Translations under genes and position numbers: made by a program
Part shown: one piece after another, positions 25,375 to 35,283 of the stretch
How positions within the stretch are numbered: position 1 is the first letter of the stretch
Layout: each line of letters opens with the position of its first letter
Notes under the pieces: generated by a model
Databases searched by the model: none
Told to the model about the DNA's origin: nothing
Seen by the model: only the letters and a program-made list of their open reading frames with translations
Assembly: GCA_963933055.1 (NCBI GenBank)
Contig: CAWVSY010000007.1
Location: 19,748 to 83,747, forward strand
Direction of reading: 5' to 3'
Length of the DNA: 64,000 nucleotides
From: Oleispira sp963933055
GTDB taxonomy: Bacteria > Pseudomonadota > Gammaproteobacteria > Pseudomonadales > Oceanobacteraceae

Positions 25375-27549
25375 TTAATCACTGTGTTTAAATAACAAAT
25401 CTCGCAAGCCACTCGCTCGTTCGATCCGCGATTTAATCCCTTGCTCCAATACATCTTGATTGGAATACAATGAAAAAGACTTTTTACCCCGAGTAATCGC
25501 CGTATAAATTAATTCACGAGAAATAACAGGATTGACCACATCCGGTAATACCAAAGCCACATCCTCAAACTCAGAACCTTGGCTTTTATGAACCGTCATC
25601 GCAAAGGCTGTTTCATGCTCCGGTAAACGAGTAGGTAATAACTGACGAATTTTACCATCATTATTATCAGCGGCACGGCTATTAGCATCAGAGCTGCTGT
25701 CCATAAAGCAGACTTTTAATTCTTTTTCGCCTGCTTCTGTATTGCCGTTTTTACTACCCTTTTTTATAGGAGTAGAATCAACCATCATCGCAATACCAAT
25801 GTCACCATTAAATAAATTCAATTCATAATCATTTCGACTGATCATAACAGGGCGGCCAACGTACCAACGGTTTTGCCCACCCCCTGTTGCTGCAACATCT
25901 ATACTCAATAATCCACGCGCCTGTAATAATTTTTGCACACGTTCATTTAATGCATGAAGGCCACTACTGCCCTGTCGTAGAGCACATAATAATTGAAATT
26001 TATTAAATAACTGTAAAACTTGAAACGGATGATTCACCTGCTCAATGGCATTCAAATAATGACGATAGCCATTCACCACTTGCTCTTGCCAGGCTTGCTC
26101 TGCTGCAGCAATCCTGTCCGAGTTTTCTTTATTTTGATCGTTCTTACTAGAGGGCGACTTACTAAAAAGCGACTTGCTAAAAAGCGACTTGCTAAAAAGC
26201 GACTTGCTAAAAAGCGACTTGCTAAAAGGCGCAGCTAAGCAAGTATATAAATTAATATCATCGTATTTTTGAAAACTTTGCCCTACCCAATCTATTCGAC
26301 CCACGTTGACCGCAGTCGCTAACTGGCCAATACCTGAGTCACTGGTGAAACGATGACTCACTCTAAGTTGAGTCAAGCTGTTCGCCATTAAAGGCGCATT
26401 TTCTTCAATAAAAGGGCTTAACTGTCCTTTTGGCAAGCCGCATAATTGCTCTAACTGCGCCGCTCTATCGACTTGAAGTCCGTGGGCCGAATAATCATTT
26501 ACCGAAACCCCACTGTCACACAAATCCCCCAACACACTGCCTGCTTCTACTGAGGCTAACTGGTCTTTATCACCCAATAAAATCAATCGCGTATTATCAC
26601 CTAAGGCTTCCATCAGCTGAGCCATCATCGGTAAATCCACCATAGAGGCTTCATCAACAATAACGAGGTCATAAGGTAAGGTTTTTTTATGATTGTAGGT
26701 AAAACCATCCGGGCGCCAGCCTAAAAGACGGTGCAAAGTAAAACTTGATACTGGAATTTTTTTCGCTAATGGAAACGTTTCAGCCAATGTTTCTTTCGCC
26801 GCTAAAATCGACTCGACTAAACGCGCAGCGGCTTTACCGGTAGGGGCAGCCAAGGCAATTCGAAGGCTGGGCTGCTGACTGATCAGCGCCGCTAATAAAC
26901 GAGTAACCGTGGTCGTCTTTCCGGTTCCCGGGCCACCGGTGATCACACTAAAGCGATTCAAACACGCATTCGCGGCCGCAAGCATTTGCCAATCGGGCTG
27001 CGCTGCATTCGGAAATAACTGCTGTAACGTTTTACTCAGTTCGCCATTAATTGCGCCCTCATAATGTAGCCGAGAACTGATCGCATAATAGACCTGCTGC
27101 TGATAAAACCAGTAACGCGAAAAATACAGCCGCCCTTGCATAGAAACCAAAGGATAATTGATGACGAGCTGATACGGATCTTGCTGAGCCAGTTTTGAAA
27201 CATTGTCATCTTCAACATGAACAGTGCTAAAACAGTGCGCATATTTATTTAAACCGTCCTTCAAATTCACCTGTAGTTCTTTTTTTGAAATACCCGTCTT
27301 CTGCGAAAGATCATACAATTTGGCATAATCAATACAGACTTCACCACGACTCAAGGCTTGGCTAAGTTTTATCATTAAATAGGCATATACTTTGATCGCC
27401 GTTTCATCCAGCGCCTTGCCCGAGCGCTCTGAAAGAGTCACTTCATTCCAGCATAAACTGCTCGCCAATTCGATATCGATGGCCTTAAGTCCGTCTTGAT
27501 CAAATACCGTTAATAACCAAGATTTTAGCGTTTTTAAATTTTTAAACAT
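25375..27549 (-). CDS. recD: Exodeoxyribonuclease V alpha subunit (RecD)
   Basis: 724 residues (E. coli about 608). 5'-3' helicase motor of RecBCD, for double-strand-break repair and degradation of foreign linear DNA. Walker A GGPGTGKT at 205-212, Walker B VIVDEASMVD, and the C-terminal TVHKSQGSEF and YTAITRGKK motifs are present. Residues about 441-465 are five tandem five-residue units (FSKSL type) encoded by a 15-bp DNA repeat; with the surrounding low-complexity serine/lysine stretch they help explain the extra length. A second low-complexity insert (KKGSKNGNTEAGEKE) lies near 620. The recB stop and recD start overlap as TAATG. Confidence 0.93.
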   Translation of the reverse strand: MFKNLKTLKSWLLTVFDQDGLKAIDIELASSLCWNEVTLSERSGKALDETAIKVYAYLMIKLSQALSRGEVCIDYAKLYDLSQKTGISKKELQVNLKDGLNKYAHCFSTVHVEDDNVSKLAQQDPYQLVINYPLVSMQGRLYFSRYWFYQQQVYYAISSRLHYEGAINGELSKTLQQLFPNAAQPDWQMLAAANACLNRFSVITGGPGTGKTTTVTRLLAALISQQPSLRIALAAPTGKAAARLVESILAAKETLAETFPLAKKIPVSSFTLHRLLGWRPDGFTYNHKKTLPYDLVIVDEASMVDLPMMAQLMEALGDNTRLILLGDKDQLASVEAGSVLGDLCDSGVSVNDYSAHGLQVDRAAQLEQLCGLPKGQLSPFIEENAPLMANSLTQLRVSHRFTSDSGIGQLATAVNVGRIDWVGQSFQKYDDINLYTCLAAPFSKSLFSKSLFSKSLFSKSLFSKSPSSKNDQNKENSDRIAAAEQAWQEQVVNGYRHYLNAIEQVNHPFQVLQLFNKFQLLCALRQGSSGLHALNERVQKLLQARGLLSIDVAATGGGQNRWYVGRPVMISRNDYELNLFNGDIGIAMMVDSTPIKKGSKNGNTEAGEKELKVCFMDSSSDANSRAADNNDGKIRQLLPTRLPEHETAFAMTVHKSQGSEFEDVALVLPDVVNPVISRELIYTAITRGKKSFSLYSNQDVLEQGIKSRIERASGLRDLLFKHSD
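26154..26228. repeat. Five 15-bp tandem repeats inside recD
   Basis: Five contiguous units of GCGACTTGCTAAAAA (first unit with A for G at position 8, last with a final G). In frame; on the minus strand they encode FSKSL units. Middle copies are identical, implying recent slippage. Confidence 0.95.
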
Positions 27550-30500
27550 TAAAACAATCCTAACTGCTGGTTATCATCCGCGCGTTTTTTGACTTTTTCT
27601 TTCTGGATAGACGTTTTCTGTGTTGATTTTTCTTCTGCTACGAAACAATGTTCAGCCAATAACCAACGTCGCCATTTTTCTAGCTGAGATTTTTCCGGGC
27701 GGGTAAAAAATACACCTTCGCCAGCAGATGTCCCATTCATACCGCGCAAGAAGAAATAATAAACACCGCCAAAATGCGTTTCATAATCATAATTAGGAAT
27801 ACGACGACTTAAGTATTGATCCACCGCGATTGAATAAATCCAATACTGCAAATCGTATTGATGATGTTCCATCGCTTCCACTAAAGCTGCTGGTTGATAA
27901 TCACTCATCTGATCGCCCAAATAATTAGACTTATAATCCGCAACATAATAACGACCATCATGACGGAAGATTAAATCGATAAAGCCCTTTAGCTGACCTC
28001 GCATCGGTTCAAAGGCCAAACGTCTACCATTAAGCAATGGCATAACCCCAGATGCTCGAATCTCTGTCATTGGCAAATAAAATTCCATTTCAACTAAGCG
28101 ATTCTTTGTACTCACTTCTGAAAGGCTGCATCCCGCTTCTGCTAAAGGCTGAGTGACAACCTGCTGCATCCACTGGATTAATAACGGGTTAAATTCTTCA
28201 TCAATGCCATAAAACTTTAGCTGCTGCTCAACTTGCTCTGTTAGCTGCTGCTGATCGACAAAGTCCCAGTTTTCAAGAATGCCGTGTAAACACGTACCGG
28301 GCGTTGCGCCTTTCGGGAAATCAAATACGGAGAGCTGAGCATCAAGCTGCTCTTCTGAAATCTGCTCTTCTAAAATCTTCTCTCTTGAAAGATCAGTATT
28401 GTTATCAAAAAGTACGTCAAAGTGAGTATCAGACTCAAGCGAAATATCGGCTGTATTTATGTCACTAGCAGATTGAGAATGAGCCTGCATCTGAACATGA
28501 GTACTGTCATTATCAATTTTAGCGAGCTGGCTATAACTGGTTAAGCGCCAGTTATCCCAAACCTTACCATTAAATTGTGCGGCTTCGAGTTGCGTATTTT
28601 CTGGCTTTAGCGGTTGTGGTAAAACAGGAACGTCTTCGAGTTTTTTTAGCCAATCGTCATAATAATCTAAAGAAATCTTACCCTCGTCGACCACTTCAGA
28701 AAATCGTTCTCGTAACGCATCAATGCTGACAGAATTTTGTTCGAGCAAGTACCCAATCGCAGAATTCATCAGTAAACCTTTAGGACCCGCCTTTAACTGC
28801 TTAACAACATTTTCTAATTGTACAAAACAGGCTTGTTCCGCTCGAGTTAAGGCAACGTATAATAAACGCATGGCCTCAGCGCGCACTTCATCAACATGTT
28901 TTTTCTTGGCTTCAGGGTCTGGCTTGGTATTAATGGTTAATACAGAATGAGTTTTACTATCTCCATCCGTTCTATCTGTGTGATAAAGCGCATCAAACTT
29001 AACAGTGCTATTATCTTCATCCCAGCAGAAAGGCAAAAATACAACCGGGTACTGCAAACCTTTACTTTTATGAATAGTGACAATCTGAACCAAATTGGCA
29101 TCACTTTCTAAACGAATCTGTTGCTCTTCTGATTGATTCAATAAGGCATTTTGGCAACGTTCAGAATACCAACGTAATAACGTTAGCAGACCCTTACCAT
29201 CAGTATTATAAAAACCCGATTGGACACCCAGTTCTCGACTCGCTTGCTGAAGTACTTCACCCAAGTGCAAGAAATTGGTCAATTTACGCTCGCCATCCAC
29301 TTGCTTACGTAATCGAACAGCAAAAGACTCCGATTGATTTAATTCAAGGCTATTTTCCAAGCTTTTATCTTCAATGCAGGGCTTCATTTCTAACCAAGCC
29401 ATCAAAAAAGCCATTACACCACGTTGATTAAAACGATCGCGTAATAAATATAACTGAGCAAGTTCAGCTTCCCAGCGAACTTCATCCTCTAATAACGAGG
29501 CTAAATATTCAGCGCTGTAGTTCAAACTTTCACAGGCAAGCGCATTACGTAATAAACGTTCATTTTGTGGCTCGGCGATGGCCGTTAACCAACGCAATAA
29601 ATCTCGCGCTTCAATAGAATTTAAAACACTATCACGGGATAAAAAGACACTATTAATGCCAAACTGCTTTAAATTATCTTTGACCAATTTCGCTTGTTTA
29701 CGATTATGCACTAAAACGGCAATATCACCGGCGCTGACGGCTTTGTCTTTCAAGCAGGATTTCAGCAGTAGCTGCTGAATACTCTTGGCGCACATTTCAG
29801 CCGCATTATAACGACCGCCATCACGGTTAGTACCCTCTGAATTTAATAGGATATTCAGCGGAGCACATTTATCTTGCCCGCGATAATGGAAATAACCATC
29901 ATCTGAATTACCAGCCGCCAATACTGATTGAAATTCAATCTTGCCCGGCAAGACAAACGGCTCTGGATGGCGAAAAAACAATTCATTGGTCGCAGACACT
30001 AAATCGCTATGGCTACGCCAGTTTTTATTGAGCGTAAAACGACTGTCTTCATCTAACGATTTACCCGCTTGTAAATAGGTAAAAATATCCGCACCACGAA
30101 AACTATAAATCGCCTGCTTAGGGTCACCAATCATATAAAGACCAGAACGGGCTTCGATGCCCTCTTTTGTATGATAAACCTGATTAAAAATATCATATTG
30201 CAGCGAATCGGTATCTTGAAACTCATCAATCATGGCGAACGGATACTGACGACGAATATGCTCTGCGAGAGAAGCCCCATGAGAGCCACGCAAAGCATTG
30301 GCTAACAAACGCAATAAATCATCTGGATTCATTAAGTTTGCCTGTTCCATTGACGCCCAAAACTTCGCTTTCACCTGAGCCAACATATGATGCGGTAAAA
30401 CCGCAGACATTTGCTCACAATCCGCGACTAACTGATCAATTAAGCGAAAAGCTTTATGCTCAGGCGCTTCACCTTTTTTAGTTTTTGCAAACAGGTTTTC

Positions 30501-31424
30501 TTGACCCAACTCCAAAACATCTTTTGGTATTTTTCCATTAAAGGATGTTAACTCACTGAAAAAAACTTTCGCAGCGGCGATACGCTTTGGTCGAGTCGAC
30601 TTAGAGAAGCTGCGTTTATCGACACCTGAATGTTCAATTAAATCATTAACCTCTTGCGTCGATAGTTCTTGCCATATTTTTACTGCATTATCATAACTAC
30701 TTTTAGCGGCGTGCCATGCACTAGGGAAATCGATATCAGCTTTCGCCTTAGGTAGAAGTTCGATAGCATCATGCTGCAACCAACCACGTACTTTCCAGAA
30801 AACATCCTCAGGGCTAGTGATCTGTCCTAATAAGGCACTGAGTTGCTCTTGATCCATCGGATAGGCAAGTTCACGCCAATAATCTTGGGCGGCGCGCCTT
30901 AAATATTCTTGTGCATCTAAAATCATTTCTGATTCAAAGCCAACGCCGCTATCGAAGGCAAACTGTTTTAAAATTCGCTGGCAAAATCCATGAATGGTAA
31001 ATACCGAAGACTCATCCATCTGTGCAAGGTTTGCTTGTAGCCAGTCCGTTAATAATAATTTTTTCGGTTGTTGTTCACTATAGAAATTATCTTCGGTGCG
31101 CTCTATTAGCGCTTTAATATAAGGATCAATTTGACCACCTGCATCTTCTGGGTCTTGCTCTAGGCGTAAGACATCTTCGTATAAATCTCGAATACGATCT
31201 CGAATACGGCCTCTCAGCTCTTCTGTCGCCGCACGGGTAAAGGTGACTACCAGAATACGGTCTACGGGCTGCAGAGTTAATTCACTCGATGCTTCTGTCT
31301 GAAAATCCGCCAATAATAAACGTAAGTATAAATTCGCAATGGTATAGGTTTTTCCTGTACCGGCACTGGCTTCAATTAATCGTTTACCTAGCAGAGGAAA
31401 ACTTTCGGCGTGTAATATTCTCAT
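27549..31424 (-). CDS. recB: Exodeoxyribonuclease V beta subunit (RecB)
   Basis: 1291 residues (E. coli 1180). 3'-5' helicase plus the single nuclease of RecBCD, and the RecA loader. UvrD-like motifs: Walker A ASAGTGKT (19-26), FTRAATEELRGRIR, DEFQDTDSLQYDIF, GDPKQAIYSFRGADI, VTIHKSKGLQYPVVFLP and LYVALTRAEQ. The C-terminal nuclease domain keeps CLHGILE, GFIDLIF and VADYKSN with the Asp/Lys pair near 1163/1165. Inserted low-complexity sequence (about 960-1035) includes a duplicated five-residue unit (EEQ type) from a 15-bp tandem repeat. The basic tail ends QQLGLF. The start overlaps recC (ATGA). Confidence 0.95.
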   Translation of the reverse strand: MRILHAESFPLLGKRLIEASAGTGKTYTIANLYLRLLLADFQTEASSELTLQPVDRILVVTFTRAATEELRGRIRDRIRDLYEDVLRLEQDPEDAGGQIDPYIKALIERTEDNFYSEQQPKKLLLTDWLQANLAQMDESSVFTIHGFCQRILKQFAFDSGVGFESEMILDAQEYLRRAAQDYWRELAYPMDQEQLSALLGQITSPEDVFWKVRGWLQHDAIELLPKAKADIDFPSAWHAAKSSYDNAVKIWQELSTQEVNDLIEHSGVDKRSFSKSTRPKRIAAAKVFFSELTSFNGKIPKDVLELGQENLFAKTKKGEAPEHKAFRLIDQLVADCEQMSAVLPHHMLAQVKAKFWASMEQANLMNPDDLLRLLANALRGSHGASLAEHIRRQYPFAMIDEFQDTDSLQYDIFNQVYHTKEGIEARSGLYMIGDPKQAIYSFRGADIFTYLQAGKSLDEDSRFTLNKNWRSHSDLVSATNELFFRHPEPFVLPGKIEFQSVLAAGNSDDGYFHYRGQDKCAPLNILLNSEGTNRDGGRYNAAEMCAKSIQQLLLKSCLKDKAVSAGDIAVLVHNRKQAKLVKDNLKQFGINSVFLSRDSVLNSIEARDLLRWLTAIAEPQNERLLRNALACESLNYSAEYLASLLEDEVRWEAELAQLYLLRDRFNQRGVMAFLMAWLEMKPCIEDKSLENSLELNQSESFAVRLRKQVDGERKLTNFLHLGEVLQQASRELGVQSGFYNTDGKGLLTLLRWYSERCQNALLNQSEEQQIRLESDANLVQIVTIHKSKGLQYPVVFLPFCWDEDNSTVKFDALYHTDRTDGDSKTHSVLTINTKPDPEAKKKHVDEVRAEAMRLLYVALTRAEQACFVQLENVVKQLKAGPKGLLMNSAIGYLLEQNSVSIDALRERFSEVVDEGKISLDYYDDWLKKLEDVPVLPQPLKPENTQLEAAQFNGKVWDNWRLTSYSQLAKIDNDSTHVQMQAHSQSASDINTADISLESDTHFDVLFDNNTDLSREKILEEQISEEQLDAQLSVFDFPKGATPGTCLHGILENWDFVDQQQLTEQVEQQLKFYGIDEEFNPLLIQWMQQVVTQPLAEAGCSLSEVSTKNRLVEMEFYLPMTEIRASGVMPLLNGRRLAFEPMRGQLKGFIDLIFRHDGRYYVADYKSNYLGDQMSDYQPAALVEAMEHHQYDLQYWIYSIAVDQYLSRRIPNYDYETHFGGVYYFFLRGMNGTSAGEGVFFTRPEKSQLEKWRRWLLAEHCFVAEEKSTQKTSIQKEKVKKRADDNQQLGLF
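28347..28376. repeat. 15-bp tandem duplication inside recB
   Basis: Two adjacent 15-base units starting CTGCTCTTCT (28347-28361, 28362-28376), one base different. In frame; encodes ILEEQ / ISEEQ. A more diverged third copy may follow. Confidence 0.8.
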
Positions 31425-34400
31425 TTGCTTCGCCCTCCTTTCTCTTGCTCACCCTTTTCTTGCTCACCCTTTTCTTGCTCACGATCCTCTTGTTCAACAA
31501 TTTTATGATCCAATAAAGGCTGCAATATGCTCTGCCATAAAGCAATATGATCATTTAAAAACTGAAACTCGTCTTCGGCCAAAGCGTGAGAAAAACAGCG
31601 CTGCACAAACTCATCATTCAACTGACTAAATTCACTGTCTGATGCCGTGTGCAGAATGCCCTCTTTCTTTTCAGAATCCGCGGTTAAATAATTCAACGCG
31701 ACAGATAAAAAGAACGGCTGAGGTTGGGTATAGCAAAGATTTACAAATTCAATTAACTGCAAACAATATTCTTGTGCCGCCTCTTTTTCTAACGGCGTGA
31801 ATTCGCACCGTTCCATCTCGCCTTCTTTATTAATCCCCAACCCGATACTATTCGCCATTGTCTTTTTGTCATCACGAGCACAAGCAAATAAATGCTCTAG
31901 CCAAAGATTAATAATTTGCTTTGCGTTAAAACCACCGCTACGAAAGTGAAAGACCTGTTGTCCATTCTGTCCTGTCATTAAATGTTCTAACTGTCCATTT
32001 AGCTGATACTCTCCTATAGCAATACAATCACTTTGCGGGGGCATTTTTTTAAAACTGGGCAAATGGTTTTTCAGCTCTTCAAGTAAAGGCGCGACTTTAT
32101 GCTCACTTTGTTTTAAAACATATTCAGAAAACCCCGCAGCCGGTAATAGACCTAACGATTTTTGCTGCTGTTTAAATATCTCTACTCGACCTTCTAGATG
32201 AGTTTCTAAAATGGATTCGTTAAGTAAATAAGCTTGTAAACTGTCCAGTAAAAATGGCTCATCAACCTCTGTTTCATCCCAGTATTGAGTAAGATTTACA
32301 TTGAGACGTCTTTGCATAAAAAACTTAGCCGGATTAATTAAGCATTGCTTAATATCATCCAATTCTGGATACAAACGCATATTGTTATCACGATCATCGT
32401 TCAGCGCTTCTGGAATAAAAGGAAATTTTTGATAGATGCGTATTTTATCGTCATCAGAAGCTGTTGCTAACTCTCTACTCACAGAAGCAACTTTCTGCCA
32501 AAGCTTTTGATAGCTTTGCCTAGAAGTATTAGACGGTTTAATATTAGAGCTTTTAGAATCAGCGTCAGTAACTGCGTTTTTCTCCAAAGGCGAAAAGTAC
32601 TCGACATTAAACGGCTGCAATAACTGTTCAGAGATTAAGTATTCTCTTAGCTGCTTTTCACTTTGCTTATGTGGTAAATTCTCATCACCAGAAATCACAT
32701 AACCATTGGCAATATAATCGATTAATTCACTCACCAATACGCAAGGCTGCAGCTCATTATTTTCTCGGCTATCACGGCCACGATAGCTGATATACAGCTT
32801 TTGTTGAGCAGCAATGAGCGCTTCTAAAAATAAATAACGATCGTCTTCACGGCGCGAGCGATCTCCACGGCGATACTGGCCTTGCGCCATCAAATCAAAA
32901 CCTTGCGGCGGTACGCGTCTCGGATAATCTTCGTCGTTCATTCCAAGCATACAAATCATTTTAAATGGAATGCTGCGCATCGGCATTAAGGTACAGAAAT
33001 TCACGGGGCCTGCCAAAAAACGCTGCCAACCGACCTGCTTTGTTAAGCAACCCGTTAGATATTGCAATACGACACCATGATTTAAGCCTTCATCAAAAGC
33101 GGCTAGTGCTAACTCTTGCTGCCAGCGTTGAATTTGGTCACGTACTTTTTGCAATACAACTTGATCACTTAAACCATTTTCATCAAAAGCCTGCTGTGGA
33201 TAAAAATCGTTCATTAAATTTAATAATAGATCCTGCCACGCTTCTCTTTTTAATAGCGCCTCTTGAGGTGCGTTATCCGTATTTCGCTGATCGCTTAATA
33301 CTTGATACCAGTGACCTAGTTGATCAACAAAGGCCATCAACTTACCCAATAACTCACCTTGGCTTCCCATGACACTAGGTACTGGCCAATGTTGATCTAT
33401 AGCATGCGCGTTATCAGGCATTACTAACCCCAGCACTAACTGCTGCAGCCCTTTGAACCAACTATTATCATCCCAACTTGGCAGACCTAGATCAGCGCGA
33501 TGAGATTCATCCAGCCCCCAACGGATATTCGCTTTGGTTAGCCAATGTTTAATTTGATCAAGATCTTGCAGTTCTATTTCAAATTTCTGCCCAATCGCTG
33601 GCACTTCTAAAAATTCAATGACATCGGTTATCGTTAAACGGCTATTTGGTAACTGTAATAAACGTAAGAACGAATCAATGATTAAATTTTCTTTATTTAA
33701 TGCTTGGTCGGCAATAGCCCAAGGAATTCGCTGATCATCCGCTGCTGAGCCAAATACCGCTTCGATATAGGGCGCGTAAATATCAATATCAGGCACCATG
33801 ACTAAAATATCACGGGGCTTTAATGGCTCTCTCAAACTAGAGCTAACAGCATCACCAGACTTCTGTCTGATTGCATCTTCATCAAACCAGGTTAACATTT
33901 GATCAAATAAGGTTTGTACTTCCCTCAATGGCGAGTGAGCACTTACAAATTGAATGCTCTGATCGGTATTCGCAATCGCTACTTTGGCTAGACTGTTTTC
34001 TAAGGCTTTTACTCCGAAAGCTGCTTCACTGCGATTATTCAGCTCTAAAAAATCATTTTGAATATGCTGTAATAAATTTCTATCATTCTCTTCACGGCTA
34101 TCGACATAGGCTTCAATGTCTTGAAAATATTGTTCTCTTCCACCCTCGTTCGCCGCTTCATGAGTGAGGGTTACAAAATCTCGCCCTAGCTTGCCCCAAG
34201 ATGCTAATAAAGGATTACCGACAGTAAAATAGTTCGCCAAGCTGGCATCTTTTTGCATCAGCTTCGCGCGTGTCTTCTCATTAACGATATCGCCCCAATA
34301 ATTACGACAAGGGTTTAATAAAAAGAAATGGACGTCCACGTGTTCACTGATCGCATTTAATACCTGCCAATAAGTGCCTGGAAGCGCTGCGATGCCAAAA

Positions 34401-35119
34401 ACAAATATACGAGCAGGCGATTCATTTAGTGAGCTGCTGGGTAATAGATCTTGAAGCCCTTCTTTACCAGCACGAACAATATCGACCAGCTGATCGGTTA
34501 AGCGGGCGCGGTGAAATAAACTATGGCCTAGTTGATCGCTATCTGCGACTAAACGACGCCATAATTCAGGTTGCCAAGGCTGATTACTAATATCACCGTC
34601 TTCAATGTCATCCTCACCGGCTTCCCATGCTAAGAGCCAATCAGGGCGATAGACTAAATATTGATCAAAGGTATCGGCGATTTTTTCGGCTAAAGCGAAG
34701 ACTTTTTGCTGATTAATTGGACGGCTTTCACTTTCAACCTTACTTCCAGCGTCATTGTTAACGTCTAAATAATGAGCAATCGGCGCAAACAACTCTTTAT
34801 ATTCTTCTTCGTTAATTAATACTGGCAATAGGCGCGTTAGCTTCCATGTCATCGACTCTTTTTCAAAATGAGAACGCTCTGGCAGGTCGGGCTTAACTGA
34901 GTTGTATACTTTCCAAACAAAGCTTGAGGGTAATGGGAATTCAATATTCGCAGCGATACCCAGTGATTCTGCAATCTGCAACTTCAGCCAATGCGCCATC
35001 CCTTGGCTTTGCACCAAGATTTGTTCAGGTATAAAAGGGTCGCTATCACCCTGCTGCATCTGGTGAACTAATAGCTCTTTTAAAACATCAAGATCATTGG
35101 AGTGATAGAGTTTGAACAT
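31421..35119 (-). CDS. recC: Exodeoxyribonuclease V gamma subunit (RecC)
   Basis: 1232 residues (E. coli 1122). Scaffold and Chi-recognition subunit of RecBCD. It has the typical start MFKLYHSNDLDVLKELL, then ILVQSQGMAHWLKLQIA and AANIEFPLPSSFVWKVY, and later the ICMLGMNDEDYPRR and GDRSRREDDRYLFLEAL blocks. The C-terminus is an unusual charged tail with repeated EQEKG-type units encoded by a 15-bp DNA repeat and ending GGRSK. First gene of recC-recB-recD; no strong ribosome site is visible before ATG 35119. ptrA and argA are not in the classical E. coli positions around this operon. Confidence 0.94.
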   Translation of the reverse strand: MFKLYHSNDLDVLKELLVHQMQQGDSDPFIPEQILVQSQGMAHWLKLQIAESLGIAANIEFPLPSSFVWKVYNSVKPDLPERSHFEKESMTWKLTRLLPVLINEEEYKELFAPIAHYLDVNNDAGSKVESESRPINQQKVFALAEKIADTFDQYLVYRPDWLLAWEAGEDDIEDGDISNQPWQPELWRRLVADSDQLGHSLFHRARLTDQLVDIVRAGKEGLQDLLPSSSLNESPARIFVFGIAALPGTYWQVLNAISEHVDVHFFLLNPCRNYWGDIVNEKTRAKLMQKDASLANYFTVGNPLLASWGKLGRDFVTLTHEAANEGGREQYFQDIEAYVDSREENDRNLLQHIQNDFLELNNRSEAAFGVKALENSLAKVAIANTDQSIQFVSAHSPLREVQTLFDQMLTWFDEDAIRQKSGDAVSSSLREPLKPRDILVMVPDIDIYAPYIEAVFGSAADDQRIPWAIADQALNKENLIIDSFLRLLQLPNSRLTITDVIEFLEVPAIGQKFEIELQDLDQIKHWLTKANIRWGLDESHRADLGLPSWDDNSWFKGLQQLVLGLVMPDNAHAIDQHWPVPSVMGSQGELLGKLMAFVDQLGHWYQVLSDQRNTDNAPQEALLKREAWQDLLLNLMNDFYPQQAFDENGLSDQVVLQKVRDQIQRWQQELALAAFDEGLNHGVVLQYLTGCLTKQVGWQRFLAGPVNFCTLMPMRSIPFKMICMLGMNDEDYPRRVPPQGFDLMAQGQYRRGDRSRREDDRYLFLEALIAAQQKLYISYRGRDSRENNELQPCVLVSELIDYIANGYVISGDENLPHKQSEKQLREYLISEQLLQPFNVEYFSPLEKNAVTDADSKSSNIKPSNTSRQSYQKLWQKVASVSRELATASDDDKIRIYQKFPFIPEALNDDRDNNMRLYPELDDIKQCLINPAKFFMQRRLNVNLTQYWDETEVDEPFLLDSLQAYLLNESILETHLEGRVEIFKQQQKSLGLLPAAGFSEYVLKQSEHKVAPLLEELKNHLPSFKKMPPQSDCIAIGEYQLNGQLEHLMTGQNGQQVFHFRSGGFNAKQIINLWLEHLFACARDDKKTMANSIGLGINKEGEMERCEFTPLEKEAAQEYCLQLIEFVNLCYTQPQPFFLSVALNYLTADSEKKEGILHTASDSEFSQLNDEFVQRCFSHALAEDEFQFLNDHIALWQSILQPLLDHKIVEQEDREQEKGEQEKGEQEKGGRSK
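31436..31495. repeat. 15-bp tandem repeats at the 3' end of recC
   Basis: Four 15-base units aligned on the shared CTTGCTC (31444, 31459, 31474; CTTGTTC at 31489). The two middle ones are identical. In frame; encodes EQEKG-like units in the RecC tail, just before the recB overlap. Confidence 0.9.
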
Positions 35120-35191
35120 TCGTGCGCCGAGTTGAAAACTGAAAGCACTAACTTATCATTTATTGGCCCTTATCGCATTTTTAACTGGCAC

Positions 35192-35226
35192 AAAAAAGCC
35201 CCACCAAGCATTTACTGAGTGAAGCT
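35192..35226 (-). terminator. Terminator of the TonB energising operon
   Basis: On the minus strand, AGCTTCAC pairs with GTGGGGCT (8 pairs including G-U), loop about 14 bases, followed by TTTTTT. Located 57 bases beyond the TPR gene stop and before the recC promoter region. Confidence 0.65.
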
Positions 35227-35283
35227 ATTTAAAGTGATTGATTTTTAATCATTTATAACGGTCATATATTCCCTTCATTACGG

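Noticed and set aside
26154..26228. CRISPR-like repeat array
   Set aside because: Units are contiguous 15-mers without spacers and stay in frame within recD.
26020..26238. Plus-strand open frame with repeated KKRLA units
   Set aside because: It is the antisense reading of the recD repeat and lies wholly inside an intact recD.
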